A stretch of 64,000 bases of DNA, taken from the NCBI RefSeq assembly GCF_014905175.1, contig NC_057789.1:14994876-15058875 (forward strand), written 5' to 3'. Each line of letters starts with the position of its first letter. Position 1 is the stretch's first letter. Both the position numbers and the translations under genes were made by a program. Below are positions 24,587 through 35,121 of this stretch, in pieces. Under the pieces are notes generated by a model. The model ran no database searches, had not been told where the DNA came from, and was given only the letters and a program-made list of their open reading frames with translations. This DNA comes from Aphidius gifuensis. Lineage: Eukaryota; Arthropoda; Insecta; Hymenoptera; Braconidae.

Positions 24587-24670
24587 ATAAAAAGATAATA
24601 AATATATTTTCACAAGTTTTATTTATTCAGAAAATTATAATACATTTTTTTTTCTACCAGTCTGATTTAT

Positions 24671-25586
24671 TTATCCAACTATTGGATAGTGTGTGTCATC
24701 ATACCCTAACCATTTCACATACAATTTATCGCCACGTTTTTTTACTATCTTTCCAATCAAATAAATATCAGGATATTTAACTTTTGTTAATTCTTCTTCA
24801 TAGAATCCTCCTTCAATTGGATGGTCTTCATAATCGATAAGTTTATATGTGACTGGATCCGTATTTTTCACTTCCTTGATTGTAAAAACTTCCGTTGTAA
24901 AGTTTGTTGTATAACCTTTCTCGAAAACACTTTTATATTTACTTATACGAACTTTATCGTTAACTTTAAATTTATTTTTTATATGTTGTTTCACTTTTCA
25001 AAATTTTCATAAATATTTTTCAATAGAGATTTCTCGTTTGTTTGATTAACATTCATTGGTTTTATTTTTATTGTTCTATGTGTTGATCTATTATAATTTT
25101 CAAGCAGATGTGGTAAAATTTCTAACCACTTGTAGGATCCTTGATAAATAAATTTTTGCCACATTTTATTCTTTAGTGTTCTATTGAAACGTTCGACAAT
25201 TGATGCTTTGAGATTGCTATATGTTGAATACATGTTTATTTTATATTTTTGCATGAGAGCTTCAAATTCTTTGTTGCAGAATTCTTTTCCTTGATCAACA
25301 TGTAAATTTTTTGGAATTCGTTCTTTTTCTAGGACAAATTTCATTGCTGCTCTTACATCTTTTCCAGTTTTTGATTTTAATGGTATAGCCCATGCAAATT
25401 TCGGAAATACATCAATGATTTTGAGCAATATTTATAGTTGCGATTAACAGATGTATAAGCTTGCATATCAACAAGATCCGCCTGCCAAGTTTCATCCAGT
25501 CCTCCGATATCAACATTACGACGAATATAATTTCTTCGAGCAAGTCTGTGTAGCTCATGAGCAACCGCTGCTTTTTTATGATCCAT
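24671..25586 (-). pseudogene. Polinton B integrase with C-terminal chromodomain (frame-broken)
   Basis: Retrovirus-type DDE integrase that would insert the element. The minus-strand start at 25586 gives an HELHRLARR N-terminal block and the first catalytic region (WQADLVDM). The frame changes near 25430 and continues through HVDQGKEF (second Asp) and ASIVERFNRTLKNKM (catalytic Glu). It breaks again near 24992 before the SH3-like part and a chromodomain (YLIGKIVKKRGDKLYVKWLGYDD). The chromodomain lacks its last helix: after the GYDDTH segment it reads PIVG and stops. It is homologous to 38368-39345. Confidence 0.92.
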
Positions 25587-25588
25587 TC

Positions 25589-26121
25589 AAACGATTTTCG
25601 AGTTTTCTGATATGACTATCCAAGATTTCAAGTTTTGTTATTATTTTAATTTCCAAAGTTTCGATTCCAGTGCTCAATGTGTTGAGTGATTTTTCAGTAT
25701 TTATTTTGAAATTTTTAAATGCTCCATTCAATGAATTCAGTCTGGAATCTAATGTTTGAATGGATTATATATTTAGAAGTGAAAGACTTTAAGTTGTTTC
25801 AAATTCAAGACGATTATTCTTAATGAACTCTTGAATTTGAGATTGGAGTGAGTTGGCTATTATATTATTATTATCAACATCATCCCGTAAAGATGCGGTT
25901 AATTGATATAAAATTCGTGTTACGTCTTTTACTATTGCCTTCGTAATTTTAACAAAAGCTGCATCGTTTAATTCTAATGCATCGGCAATATTACACAATC
26001 GTATATTATTTATATCATATTTTCCATCTAATATTCGTTTAAAACCATCTCCTGGTGGACCTCGAACACTTTGTATTGAATTTTTATTTTTTGATTGTCG
26101 GCCGAAAAGATCTATACTCAT
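25589..26121 (-). pseudogene. Fibre-like structural protein of Polinton B
   Basis: Starts MSIDLFGRQ at 26121 and contains RGPPGDGFKRILDGKYDI, then LCNIADALELNDAAF. This order resembles the repeat found in viral and phage tail-fibre shafts ('xxNVADPxxxxDAVxKxxV'). A long helical, coiled-coil-like region follows. The frame is broken near 25790-25770 and the coiled-coil tail (LDSRLNSLNGAF, IRKLENRLN) continues to about 25590. The homologue in A is 37934-38365. A role as virion spike or fibre is inference. Confidence 0.7.
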
Positions 26122-26156
26122 CTTGACAGCTGATAAACAACTGAGCTCAAGCCACA

Positions 26157-26228
26157 GATGTATACGTATGAATAGATGATTCCAGCTTCTGTCAATTCTT
26201 TAATTATTGAAATGATTTCATTAGTATG
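26157..26228 (-). pseudogene. 3' end of conserved gene X of Polinton B, cut off by element A
   Basis: On the minus strand this piece reads NEIISIIKELTEAGIIY and then stops. It matches the last residues of gene X in A (NEILSIIEELREAGII, ending 37875). The preceding part lies on the other side of element A (40369-41215). The junction falls exactly at the 6-bp duplication AGTATG, so A inserted into this gene. Confidence 0.92.
26223..26228. repeat. Target-site duplication of Polinton A, left copy (AGTATG)
   Basis: The six bases directly before the terminal repeat are identical to 40369-40374 directly after the other end. Polintons typically duplicate 6 bp. Confidence 0.95.
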
Positions 26229-26775
26229 AGTAGTGTATCAAGGAAAGTTCTAGATCAGAGGGAGGTCGAAAAAAGGTAGATCGGCGAGGGGACAGGGGAC
26301 TGAAACTCGGTTGGTAAAACAGAGATGGTAAAGAACTTTTTCATTTGAATTCCCAGTTGTTGATAATGCAGAGATGGTAAAGAAATTTGTCATTTGATGG
26401 TGAAAATTCGCAACTGTCATGTGTCGGTAATACAGATTTGGAAAAATTTTCTTATTTTAACGTGCGATTTCTCATGTCCCATGCCCCATGTCTTATGTCT
26501 TATGTCCCATATATCATTTGATGGTGTAAATTCCCAATCTCCATGTGTCGGTAATACAGACTTGACCGGAAAAATTAAATTTTGTTATTTTAACGCGCGA
26601 TTTCTCATGTCTTATGTCCCATATACCATTTGATGGTGTGAATTCCCAATTGTCATGTGTCGGTATTACAGACTTGACCGGGAAAAAATTAAATTTTGTT
26701 ATTTTAACATGAGATTTATCGTGTCCCATGTCGTGGGGCATAGCTCAAGTCTCAAGTCCCATGTCTCATGTCCTA
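26229..26775. repeat. Left terminal inverted repeat of Polinton A
   Basis: Starts AGTAGTGTATCAAGG. It holds GC-rich 'gatcggcgaggggacagggg', then about three diverged tandem units of roughly 115 bp ('catttgatggtg', then 'tgtcggtaatacaga', then 'gcgatttctcatgtc'). It is inverted relative to 39826-40368. Confidence 0.95.
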
Positions 26776-27564
26776 TATACATATATATTTTTTAATTAGA
26801 TGTTGCTGTAACTAGGAATTAAAATGAAAATTGAAAAAATTTTATTGTATTTTCGGATGACACATAAAACTTTCATCGCGGTCGGTAATGAAGATTTCTA
26901 CTTTACCGACTGATGGTAAAGTAGACTTTCCAAGTTTCGGGAGTCAACCAAATATGCAATAAAATTTTTTCGGAAATTTTAAAAAAAAATTTGGAAATTT
27001 TCCAAAAACATTCTCCATCTTAGATTGACTTCTGAAAATTTTTTCTTGTCAGCAAAAAATTTACTCGAAATATTAATTTTTTATTATTATTTATTCATTT
27101 TTCAATACTATCATAGGATGTAAGCTGACGTCACTTTTTTAACTTGAATATCAATTCAACATGAAATTACAAAAAAATGATTCTCGTAGAATGTATTCAA
27201 AGATAAAAAAATGGAGTCATCAAAAAAGTAAAGTCAACTATATTTTTATTATTCTAAAATAATATAAATCACGTCCAACGTGAAGACAATGATTCGAACG
27301 GGGCATCGAAACATGATCCATGACGTACGGCAAGCACGCGTGGTCATTGTAGATTCATTGTCTCAATCATACATCGCTTTTTATTTTTTGCTTACTTTGC
27401 ACATTTTCATTTTTCTTTTCAAGACAAATGTATTGTTCTTTTTATTTATTAAATATATTTTATGTTGATTGCACGGTAAATTATTCATCTTTTATTAGTC
27501 AGTGGTCAGTTGATCTCGCGGCAACTACTTCCTCCTGATTATTAAAAAAATTATATATTTAAAA
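26776..27564. promoter_or_regulatory. Region between left terminal repeat and polymerase A
   Basis: No gene. It has a short palindrome ('ctactttaccgac' with 'gatggtaaagtag', about 26899-26931). At 27270-27560, a GC-richer stretch and 'ggcaactacttcctcctgat' just before the ATG are shared with the upstream region of polymerase C. It probably contains the early promoter. Confidence 0.5.
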
Positions 27565-30500
27565 ATGTATTCTATCGAAAGGTGTGAGAAGCTTGTTAAC
27601 ATTTTAAGTGCGGGTTATTCATCCGCAAATACTATTGAAAATATTGATCGATAGATCAAATGGGGTAGTGTAAATGTAAAACTATTGAATAAATTTTTGA
27701 AAAATTCAGCTGATTCAGTCGGTGCAAAAAAAAGAATCCAATTAGAAGTTGTTAGACTTACAACAATAATTGAAAAGCTGCAAGTAAAAAGAGGAAAAAA
27801 ATTACATCATGGTGCTGGCATGAGCACTCATCATGATGAACCAACATTGCATGGCAGAGTAAAATGGAATAACTTGGAGAATATTTTCAAAGGCATTATT
27901 ATAACCGGAAGTGTAACAAACCTTTATCATATAAGAATTAAAGATTTTCTCAGAGATGCCCAAACTGTTGTCAGCAGAAAACTAAAAGCTTTTTTGAAAA
28001 AAAAAATTAATCTCAAGATCAATTCATGTTTACATTGTGAATATGAAGTTTTAAAAGATGATACAGAAGTGAGAGAAATCAAATCTTTTATTACAAAAAA
28101 TGCTGTTATACTTCCAACAACAGACCTCGATGGTTGGTTCAATGAACACTTTTTCGATCCATTATTAAAGAAAATTGAGGAGTTCAATCTTGGCATTTCC
28201 GGCTGGAGCTTGAAAAAAATTCAGAGCATTATCTTTACTGTATGCAAATATCAACCGTTGCGTGGTGGTGATTCCACGTTTGTTGAAATGCCTGATGACA
28301 TCAAAAAAAAAAAGCAGTTTTGAATATAGAAAATAAAGATCATTTTTGTTTTTTGTCGTGTGTGACTGCAGCTTTACATCCTGCTCAAGAAAATGTGTGT
28401 TGTGTTGCATCATATCCACATTTCAGTACAGTGTTATCATATGATGGGATATCTTTTTCAATAAAGTTGCGAGACATACCAAAATTTGAAAAACTCAACA
28501 ATTTGAAAATAAATGTTTACGCAATTGTTTCAAATAATCCGAAAAAAAGTATTATTGCTCCTATATTTTTGAGTGATAATATTTGTGACAGTCAAACGAT
28601 TCATCTGTTGGCAGTCGATAAAAACGGAAATGATAATAAAAAAAAAAATGTTACCAATACTAATGACAGTAGTTTTGATGATGAATGTTTTTCGGCTGAC
28701 GACGACGATGATGATGATGATGACGATGACGACAATAAAATGGAAGTTGATGAAGAAAATGAATATGAAAATTATGTTCAAAAGCAGAAAAAAGGAAAAA
28801 AAAATTTCCATTTTGCATTAATTAAAAATTTGTCACGCCTTGTAGCCTCGCAAGTGAATAAGAAAAATGGTCGTTTATATATTTGTGATAGATGTCTAAA
28901 TCATTTCTCGTCAGAGCTCTATTTGGAAAAACATTTGGCTGACTGTTGTCAAATTAATCATGCACGGATGATTATGCCAAGAAAAGATGCCAATATACTG
29001 AAATTTGAAATCATCGATACAGAGAACTTGCACCTTTTGTCGTCTATGCTGATTTGGAGTGTATTTTAAAACCGATTGACAATACCGACTCTGAAGAGCA
29101 TGTTCCACACAGTGCTGCGTACTATGTTAAATGTACCTATAATAATACATTATCATTCTACAGAATGAATCGTAGTGAAAACTGTATTGAATGGTTTATT
29201 GGAGAATTGGAAAGATTAGCTCACCAGGTCAATGATATACTTTTAAATCCAATACCAATTGAAAAATTGACTGTGCAACAGTAGCACGAATTTCAAAATG
29301 CTACAATTTGTCATATATGTGAGGAGATTTTCATGGAGCAAGACGTTAAGCACCATGATCACGATCATTTCAGCGGATCATATCGAGGTCCAGCTCATGC
29401 TAGATGCAATGATAATTATACAAAGTCTCACAACATACCCGTCGTTATGCACAATTTATCGGCATACGACTCACATTTTTTAATACAAGAACTTTGCAAG
29501 GCATTCGATGGTCGCATACATATATTACCAATAAACAAAGAAAAATACATTTCATTTACAAAAAAAGTGGATAATACTGGTGTAAGTTTAAGATTCATTG
29601 ACTCATTTAGATTTATGTCTAGTAGTATTGATAGATTATCATCTGATTTGAGCAATGATCAAAAAATTATAACACGTAGTGAATGCAATAGTGAATACTT
29701 CGATTTATTGTGTAGAAAAGGTGTATTTCCATACGAATATATTGACTCATGGGAAAAATTAACTGAAACAACTCTACCACCAAAAAAAGAATTTTTCTCA
29801 AAATTAAATAATGCTAACATCTCAGATGCAGACTATGAACATGCCAAAAATATTTGGGAAAAATTTCAAATAAATACATTAGGTGAATATTCTGATTTAT
29901 ATTTGAAAACTGATGTGCTTGTGTTGGCTGATATTTTTGAAAATTTCCGTTTGAGCTGTTTATCAACATACAGTCTAGATGCACTCCATTATTTTACCGC
30001 ACCAGGTCTAGCATTTGATGCAATGTTAAAATATGCAGGTGTGGAACTTGAACTTTTGACAGACCCAGCAATGCATCTTTTCATTGAGAAAGGAATTCGA
30101 GGTGGTGTTGCACAATGTATGAACCGATACGCAAAAGCCAACAACCGATATATGGGTGATAAGTACAATCCAGAAGAAGAAGAATCATACATCATGTATT
30201 TTGATGTAAATAATTTATATGGTGCTGGCATGAGTCAATATTTGCCTTATGGAGGTTTCCAATGGGAAGACAATTTAAATATTGATGAGACAAATATATC
30301 TGATGAAGCTGGAATTGGATATATCTTAGAGGTTGACTCAGATAATCCAAAATATTTACATGGATGTCATAAAGATTTACCGTTGTGTCCAGAGCAATTC
30401 ACAGCACCAAATTCAAAGCAATCAAAATTAATGACAACTCTATTTGCGAAAAAAAATTATGTGATACATTATAGAAATTTAAAATTATATTTGGGACTTG

Positions 30501-31396
30501 GCATGAAGTTGAACAAAATTCATCGTATATTGAAATTTAAACAGAGCTCATGGCTGAAAAAATATATAGACCTTAATACTGGTATGCGTCAGCAAGCGAC
30601 CACAGATTTTGGCAAAAATTTCTTCAAACTGATGAACAACAGTGTGTATGGTAAAACAATGCAAAATGTAAGAAAAGAAAAAGATGTTAAAATAGTAACA
30701 AAATGGGAAGGTCGCTATGGAGCAAAATCATTGATTGCGAAACCAAATTTTCACAGCTGCTCAATTTATAAAGATGACATTGGAATTATTGAAATGTCAC
30801 GAGTGAAAATAATTTTCAATAAGCCAATTTATTCTGGATTTACAATATTGGATCTTTCAAAAATCTGGATCTATGATTTTTACTACAATTATATTTAAAA
30901 AAATTTTAACCACAATGATGTCAAAGCACTTTACATGGATACTGATTCACTCATTTTAAATTTCAAAGTTCCTGATATTTATGAGAAAATTAAAGAAAAT
31001 TTAGAAAGATTTGACACATCAGATTATTCACAAAATAATGTTTATAATATGCCAAGAGTCAACAAAAAAGTTATTGGTCTTATGAAAGATGAAAATAATG
31101 GCAAAATTATGACTGAGTTTGCTGGCTTGAGAGCCAAATTGTATAGTTATAAAGTTATAAACATTGATGATGATAAAACTTACAAAAAAGCAAAAGGTGT
31201 AAAAGGTTCGGTTTTGAAAGACATAAATTTTGATAATTATATGACCTGCCTTTTGAATCATCAAATATTGAAAAAAAATCAACATTTAATAAGAAGTAAA
31301 GATCATTAAGTAAAAACAATTGTACAAATTAAAGTTGCACTCAGCTGGGCTGATGATAAACGAGCTCTTGATCAAAATCGTGGAACTGATACCTGA
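27565..31396 (+). pseudogene. Protein-primed DNA polymerase B of Polinton A
   Basis: About 1,270 codons long. In order: N-terminal helical domain, acidic linker (28700-28760), C2H2-like finger CDRCLNHF (28890), Exo I (near 29040), an endonuclease VII-like Cys/His block with HHDHDHFSGSYRG (about 29348-29400), Exo II (NLSAYDSHF, 29453), Exo III-like LKTDVLVLADIF (29900), palm motif A DVNNLY (30203), motif B KLMNNSVYGK (30628-30657) and motif C YMDTDS (30932). Breaks are an in-frame TAG at 27652, frame changes near 28318, 29010 and 30895, and stops at about 29283 and 31307. The finger plus endonuclease-like block ahead of the exonuclease is a known feature of many Polinton polymerases. Confidence 0.95.
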
Positions 31397-31634
31397 CGTT
31401 TTATTTTCTAAATTATTTTATAAAAAAAAATGGAAATATGATACTAAGTTGAGCGAGTTATATTGTTTATATTTCGTTGAATTTGGAGTAGAAAGTGCTG
31501 ACGTTTTATTTTTTTTAAACTATTTCTATAAACAAAATTAGAAATTTGATACCAAAGTGCGCGCGTCTTTACTCTTTTGTATATGAGTACCAAAGAAAAA
31601 AAATATTTCAGTCTTCAATAAGATTTCAGTCATA
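31397..31634 (+). promoter_or_regulatory. Upstream region of the exonuclease-like gene, with a direct repeat
   Basis: 'gacgttttatttt' followed about 40 bp later by 'tgatacYaagttg' occurs twice (about 31397-31447 and 31500-31560). Between the polymerase end and the next ATG, this duplicated block is the likely promoter region. Confidence 0.45.
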
Positions 31635-32354
31635 ATGGTTAAATATATTGTTGATGTTCAAGGATTTTATGATACTGATCAAAGTTTTATTGTGAAAGAA
31701 TTTGCAATAGCAAATTTAAATCAAGAAGATGATATCAAGTCGCTAGTATTCAAGCCTCCATGTGCCATGAGTACATTATCATCTGCTTGCAAACTGACAA
31801 ATAATTGGTTAACAAACAATCATCATGGACTGTTATGGAACTCAGAAGATGTTGATTATGCTGAACATGGAAAAATTATAAATGATAGCCTTGAGTCTTC
31901 AATTTACGTATATGTAAAAGGTCATGAAAAAAAAAAATGGCTCGGCAATATTTTAAAAGACGATAAAACTATTATCGATTTGATTGATATGGATTGTTCA
32001 GCGCATGGCAAACTACCAACTAAGGTATGTCAAAAAAACTATGTTCACCATCTGAGTTATCATCTCAATTTATGGACTCTTACTTGTGCATTGGATAATG
32101 TACAAAAATTGAGAGCATGGTTCCGAACTACCTGGGGATCAGTTTCATCATTGAAAAAATCGATTCAGCTATTTTGTCATCTTGAGAGTCTGGCAAAAAT
32201 GGCAACAGAAGATATTGCAAATTTACCAGAGAGATATATTTTTCTGCTTACACCAAACTCAATTGATGCTGTATGGGACAAATTGCCAGAAAAATTTAAA
32301 ACAAAAAAAGGTTTTCTTCAATATAAACGCTGCATTGAACATTATCATCATTAA
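31635..32354 (+). CDS. Exonuclease-like / RNase H-fold candidate protein of Polinton A
   Basis: Intact frame of 239 codons from ATG 31635. The N-terminus DVQGFYD...FIVKEFAI, a central VYVKGHEKKKWL and a C-terminal Cys/His segment followed by CALDNVQKLRAWF form a pattern I have seen repeatedly in Polinton-linked insect genes. The spacing of acidic residues (D in DVQGF, E in GHEK, D in DMDC) is compatible with a DEDD-type exonuclease fold, but this is a guess from pattern, not an assignment. It lies between polymerase and capsid, converging with the capsid gene. Element B has no copy at the matching place. Confidence 0.6.
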   Translation: MVKYIVDVQGFYDTDQSFIVKEFAIANLNQEDDIKSLVFKPPCAMSTLSSACKLTNNWLTNNHHGLLWNSEDVDYAEHGKIINDSLESSIYVYVKGHEKKKWLGNILKDDKTIIDLIDMDCSAHGKLPTKVCQKNYVHHLSYHLNLWTLTCALDNVQKLRAWFRTTWGSVSSLKKSIQLFCHLESLAKMATEDIANLPERYIFLLTPNSIDAVWDKLPEKFKTKKGFLQYKRCIEHYHH

Positions 32355-32609
32355 GACGAAAAATCAGATGAATTTGACGGGCCATCACCCATGATAAAAG
32401 ATTGTACATTATGTCAAAATAAAAATAAATGAAAAAAAAATTTTTTAACATACATTGTTGGTTCATTTATTATAATAATAATTTTTAATTTTCAGTAAGG
32501 AGAAAATAATATATACAACAATGTACATTATTTGATTTATTTATTTATTTTTTTTTTCTTTTACATATTATTATTATAAATATAGGATTGGTAAGTTTAC
32601 AGGCATATA

Positions 32610-33791
32610 TTAAACGAGCTTGCGTACTGAACCACTAATTGGATTATATTCAACAATTCGATCATGTAAAATCAAACAATAAGCTGATGTTTGAGCTGGA
32701 AATTGTGTTGTTGATTCAAATTCGAGTCGAATATCTACTGGTCCAGATTTTCGAAATTCATTTTGCTTTGAACAATCTATGACAATAAGTGGAGCTTCTT
32801 TCAAAAATTTTTGTCTTGTAAATAATGGTTTTCGTGTTTCTGTGTAATAGTAGGAAGCTTGGAAATATGCAAACATATCATATAATAATGAGAATTGATT
32901 ATGAGCAAAATAAATATTTAAATTTCCATGAGGATATGATTGTAAATTTAAAAACAGCTTAACATCACGCAAGTTACAATGATCAAAAACACTTGAATTG
33001 TTTGTTACAGAGTTTTTTCGTCCTGTTTGGAAGCCTAAAATTATGTATCTCGGTTTTTCCAATTGTGTTGATGTTTTCACACTCCAATTTTGTTTTGTAG
33101 TTGCAGGTAATAGTCGATACTCGTACAATTCCCATGTACGAAAACTGATTGCTATGGATGGGTCCTTGGCAATGTAATTTAAAAGTTGTATTTTCTGCTT
33201 ATCAGACACTTTGATATATGGAACAATCCATTCTACTTTTTGAAGTTTAATTTGTATTTTTTCGCCACTTTTTCCTTCCGCAGGTTGTTCTTGTAGACAG
33301 GCATTCACATCACTATTTGCTCTTATTAGGATGAGTTGTTTTGAGCATGTTTTGCATTGATAATTATTTTTTTATAATCTTCAGCAAATCCTAGCAGCGG
33401 GCTCAGTGGTATTGATATATCAAAATAACCACTTGAATCGAATAATGATTCTTTATCAGACATTAACCATCCAGCATTCTCCAATAATGATTTTTGATTT
33501 GGACTCAAGGAAATATATCCTTTCATAAGAGTCGTAAGACCAACATTTTTGCTCCGATCAATTTCAATCGCATTTATCTCATAGCGAATTTCTTCAAACA
33601 TGTGTGCTATTGCCATTCGTACCAATGAAGTTGTTTTTGGCACAGATTTTCCGTCACTTGTAAGAAATTGTCCAGTAATATGTAGTGAACTTTTACTTGG
33701 TAGTACACATAAATCACAATGCATGTAACTCACAATGGGCAATCGATTCATCAAAAATGATCGGTTCTTGTAAACTTAAAATTTCATCCAT
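32610..33791 (-). pseudogene. Major capsid protein (hexon-like, double jelly-roll) of Polinton A
   Basis: The minus-strand ATG at 33791 begins MDEILSLQEP, followed by FDESIAHCELHA. Then comes an internal deletion and frame change near 33730 relative to copy B. The second frame (33754-33326) contains EEIRYEINAIEIDRSKNVG and the block GYISLSPNQKSLLEN. Another frame change near 33320 leads to the last part with IPYIKVSDKQ-like sequence, SFRTWELYEYRLLP, LEKPRYIILGFQTGR, IVIDCSKQNEF and the end VRKLV. This is the capsid shell protein of Polinton particles, about 395 residues if continuous. It is homologous to 44244-45451. Confidence 0.88.
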
Positions 33792-33825
33792 GGTATAATA
33801 CAAAAAAAGCAACAAAATGACACTT

Positions 33826-34020
33826 TTATTTCCGTAGATGTTGTTGACGTGGACTGAGACCGAGACTCTTGAGAAACTGAATACTCTGATGTGTTATCGC
33901 TTTGCTTCCTTGCTTTTGACTGATTTTTTTTTGGCATAATGTCTCGCATTTATAGCTTTGCCCAATTATTTTATTATTATGTTTATTCTTTTTTTCTTTT
34001 TTTTTAAAAACGATGCCCAT
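33826..34020 (-). CDS. Small conserved capsid-cluster protein (Polinton A)
   Basis: A 64-codon open frame between penton and capsid genes. It is basic and ends ...HQSIQFLKSLGLSPRQ. Copy B at the same place (44051-44209) ends NIEFLKSLNLRPRP. Shared position, size class and the motif (N/S)IxFLKSLxLxPR show this is a real gene, too small for many annotations. Function unknown; a minor virion component or capsid linker is possible. Confidence 0.7.
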   Translation of the reverse strand: MGIVFKKKEKKNKHNNKIIGQSYKCETLCQKKISQKQGSKAITHQSIQFLKSLGLSPRQQHLRK

Positions 34021-34031
34021 ATTTTTTTGTC

Positions 34032-34724
34032 CTATTTGACACTTTTAATGTGTAGTCGAATTGTAATCGTTTCTCCACGGAAATTCACAATTTCACCATC
34101 CTGATCGACAATTTTTAATTGCAATTGATGTATTGCTTGCACTGTGACTGGCAGATAAATGACATGAGATGGTACTTCAACAATCTTATATCCAGGAGGC
34201 ACAACTGGGAAAAATTCATGTATTGTGTGAACTTTGTGCTGATGCATATATGCACCAGTTGTTATGTTACACTGAATTTGGAGTGTATTGACCTTTAATA
34301 TGGCAACAGGCAAGTCGGATTTATGTAGAATATCAGCTTCGAGGATTCGTTTTGTAAAGCCCAACAATCTTCCAATCGAGTCTTCTATTTCAAAATGAAT
34401 ACGTTTGTTACATTTAACCTCACTATGTAGTTCATTGTTATTTGGTTTAAGACTAATAGTAACGTCATTCTGACATATTGCTTTTTTGATATAACTTTCA
34501 ATATCCTCAATTTCATAACTTCCTGTTGGAATTGTAATCAGTTTACAACCTTCAATGTAGACTTTATTGTTACCAACGTCAATATTCGGTATAGAATTAA
34601 AAGTTGTAAACTCGACAAGCCCAGCAACGTAATTTTTATTTGCTGACAACTTAATCGACGGGAAGTATTGTGTTTCAAGAGTCGATGACCTGCCCGACAA
34701 TGTCAACGTAAATGAATCATCCAT
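34032..34724 (-). CDS. Minor capsid protein (penton, single jelly-roll) of Polinton A
   Basis: Intact frame of 230 codons from ATG 34724. It starts MDDSFTLTLSG, has YVAGLVEFTTFNSIPNID, GRLLGFTKR, CNITTGAYMHQHKVHTIHEF and VPPGYKIVEVPSHVIYLPV, and ends IRLHIKSVK. The gene sits in the capsid cluster (protease, penton, small protein, hexon) on one strand and has a damaged homologue in B (43437-44051). The penton identity comes from family knowledge of Polinton gene clusters; the sequence alone shows a beta-rich, conserved virion-type protein. Confidence 0.82.
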   Translation of the reverse strand: MDDSFTLTLSGRSSTLETQYFPSIKLSANKNYVAGLVEFTTFNSIPNIDVGNNKVYIEGCKLITIPTGSYEIEDIESYIKKAICQNDVTISLKPNNNELHSEVKCNKRIHFEIEDSIGRLLGFTKRILEADILHKSDLPVAILKVNTLQIQCNITTGAYMHQHKVHTIHEFFPVVPPGYKIVEVPSHVIYLPVTVQAIHQLQLKIVDQDGEIVNFRGETITIRLHIKSVK

Positions 34725-34758
34725 GACTAATGATTATTTTAGCATGTGTCATGATTAT

Positions 34759-35121
34759 TTATAGTCTCTTGCCAGCCAGAAATTTGAGACATAGATGACT
34801 GCAAACAATTGTATTATAATTTTGATATTTTTCATAATTATATTCAATGCTACCAACACCAAGATAATTAATCAGTTCTTGTGGAGGCTTCAAATCACCA
34901 AAGCTATCGAAATAAATGACATCATTGAGCCGTTTTTTGTATGCAACCCAATATGTACCAGCACCATCTTTATCATCAAGATTTACAATTGCTGATTCAT
35001 TTTTACGAGGACCAGTTATTGGTAAACCATTTCTCATGAAAACTCCTCGGAAATAAGGAATTTTAAAAGCTTTGGCGTATTTGATGATATCAATATTTGT
35101 GAGAGCTCGATGTGGTAGCAT
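34759..35121 (-). CDS. Adenain-like cysteine protease of Polinton A, catalytic His replaced
   Basis: A 120-codon frame from ATG 35121, which overlaps the stop of the preceding PLA2/pVI-like gene (TAATG). Adenovirus-type maturation protease family: FRGVFMRNGLP near the start, the GTxW site, FDSFGDLKPP, and the nucleophile region VCSHLCLKFL. In this family the GTxW position is normally His (GTHW); here it is Tyr (TAT at about 34947). The residue after the nucleophile Cys is Ser instead of the usual Gly. Likely an inactive enzyme. Copy B (43100-43404) also lacks this His. Confidence 0.85.
   Translation of the reverse strand: MLPHRALTNIDIIKYAKAFKIPYFRGVFMRNGLPITGPRKNESAIVNLDDKDGAGTYWVAYKKRLNDVIYFDSFGDLKPPQELINYLGVGSIEYNYEKYQNYNTIVCSHLCLKFLAGKRL

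Noticed and set aside
26385..26770. Regular spaced repeats resembling a CRISPR array
   Set aside because: The units are ~115-bp tandem repeats inside the Polinton terminal repeat, in a eukaryotic genome; no spacers.
28573..28821. Met-rich and Asp-rich ORFs overlapping the acidic linker of the polymerases
   Set aside because: Alternative frames of the GAT/GAC repeat that encodes the linker.
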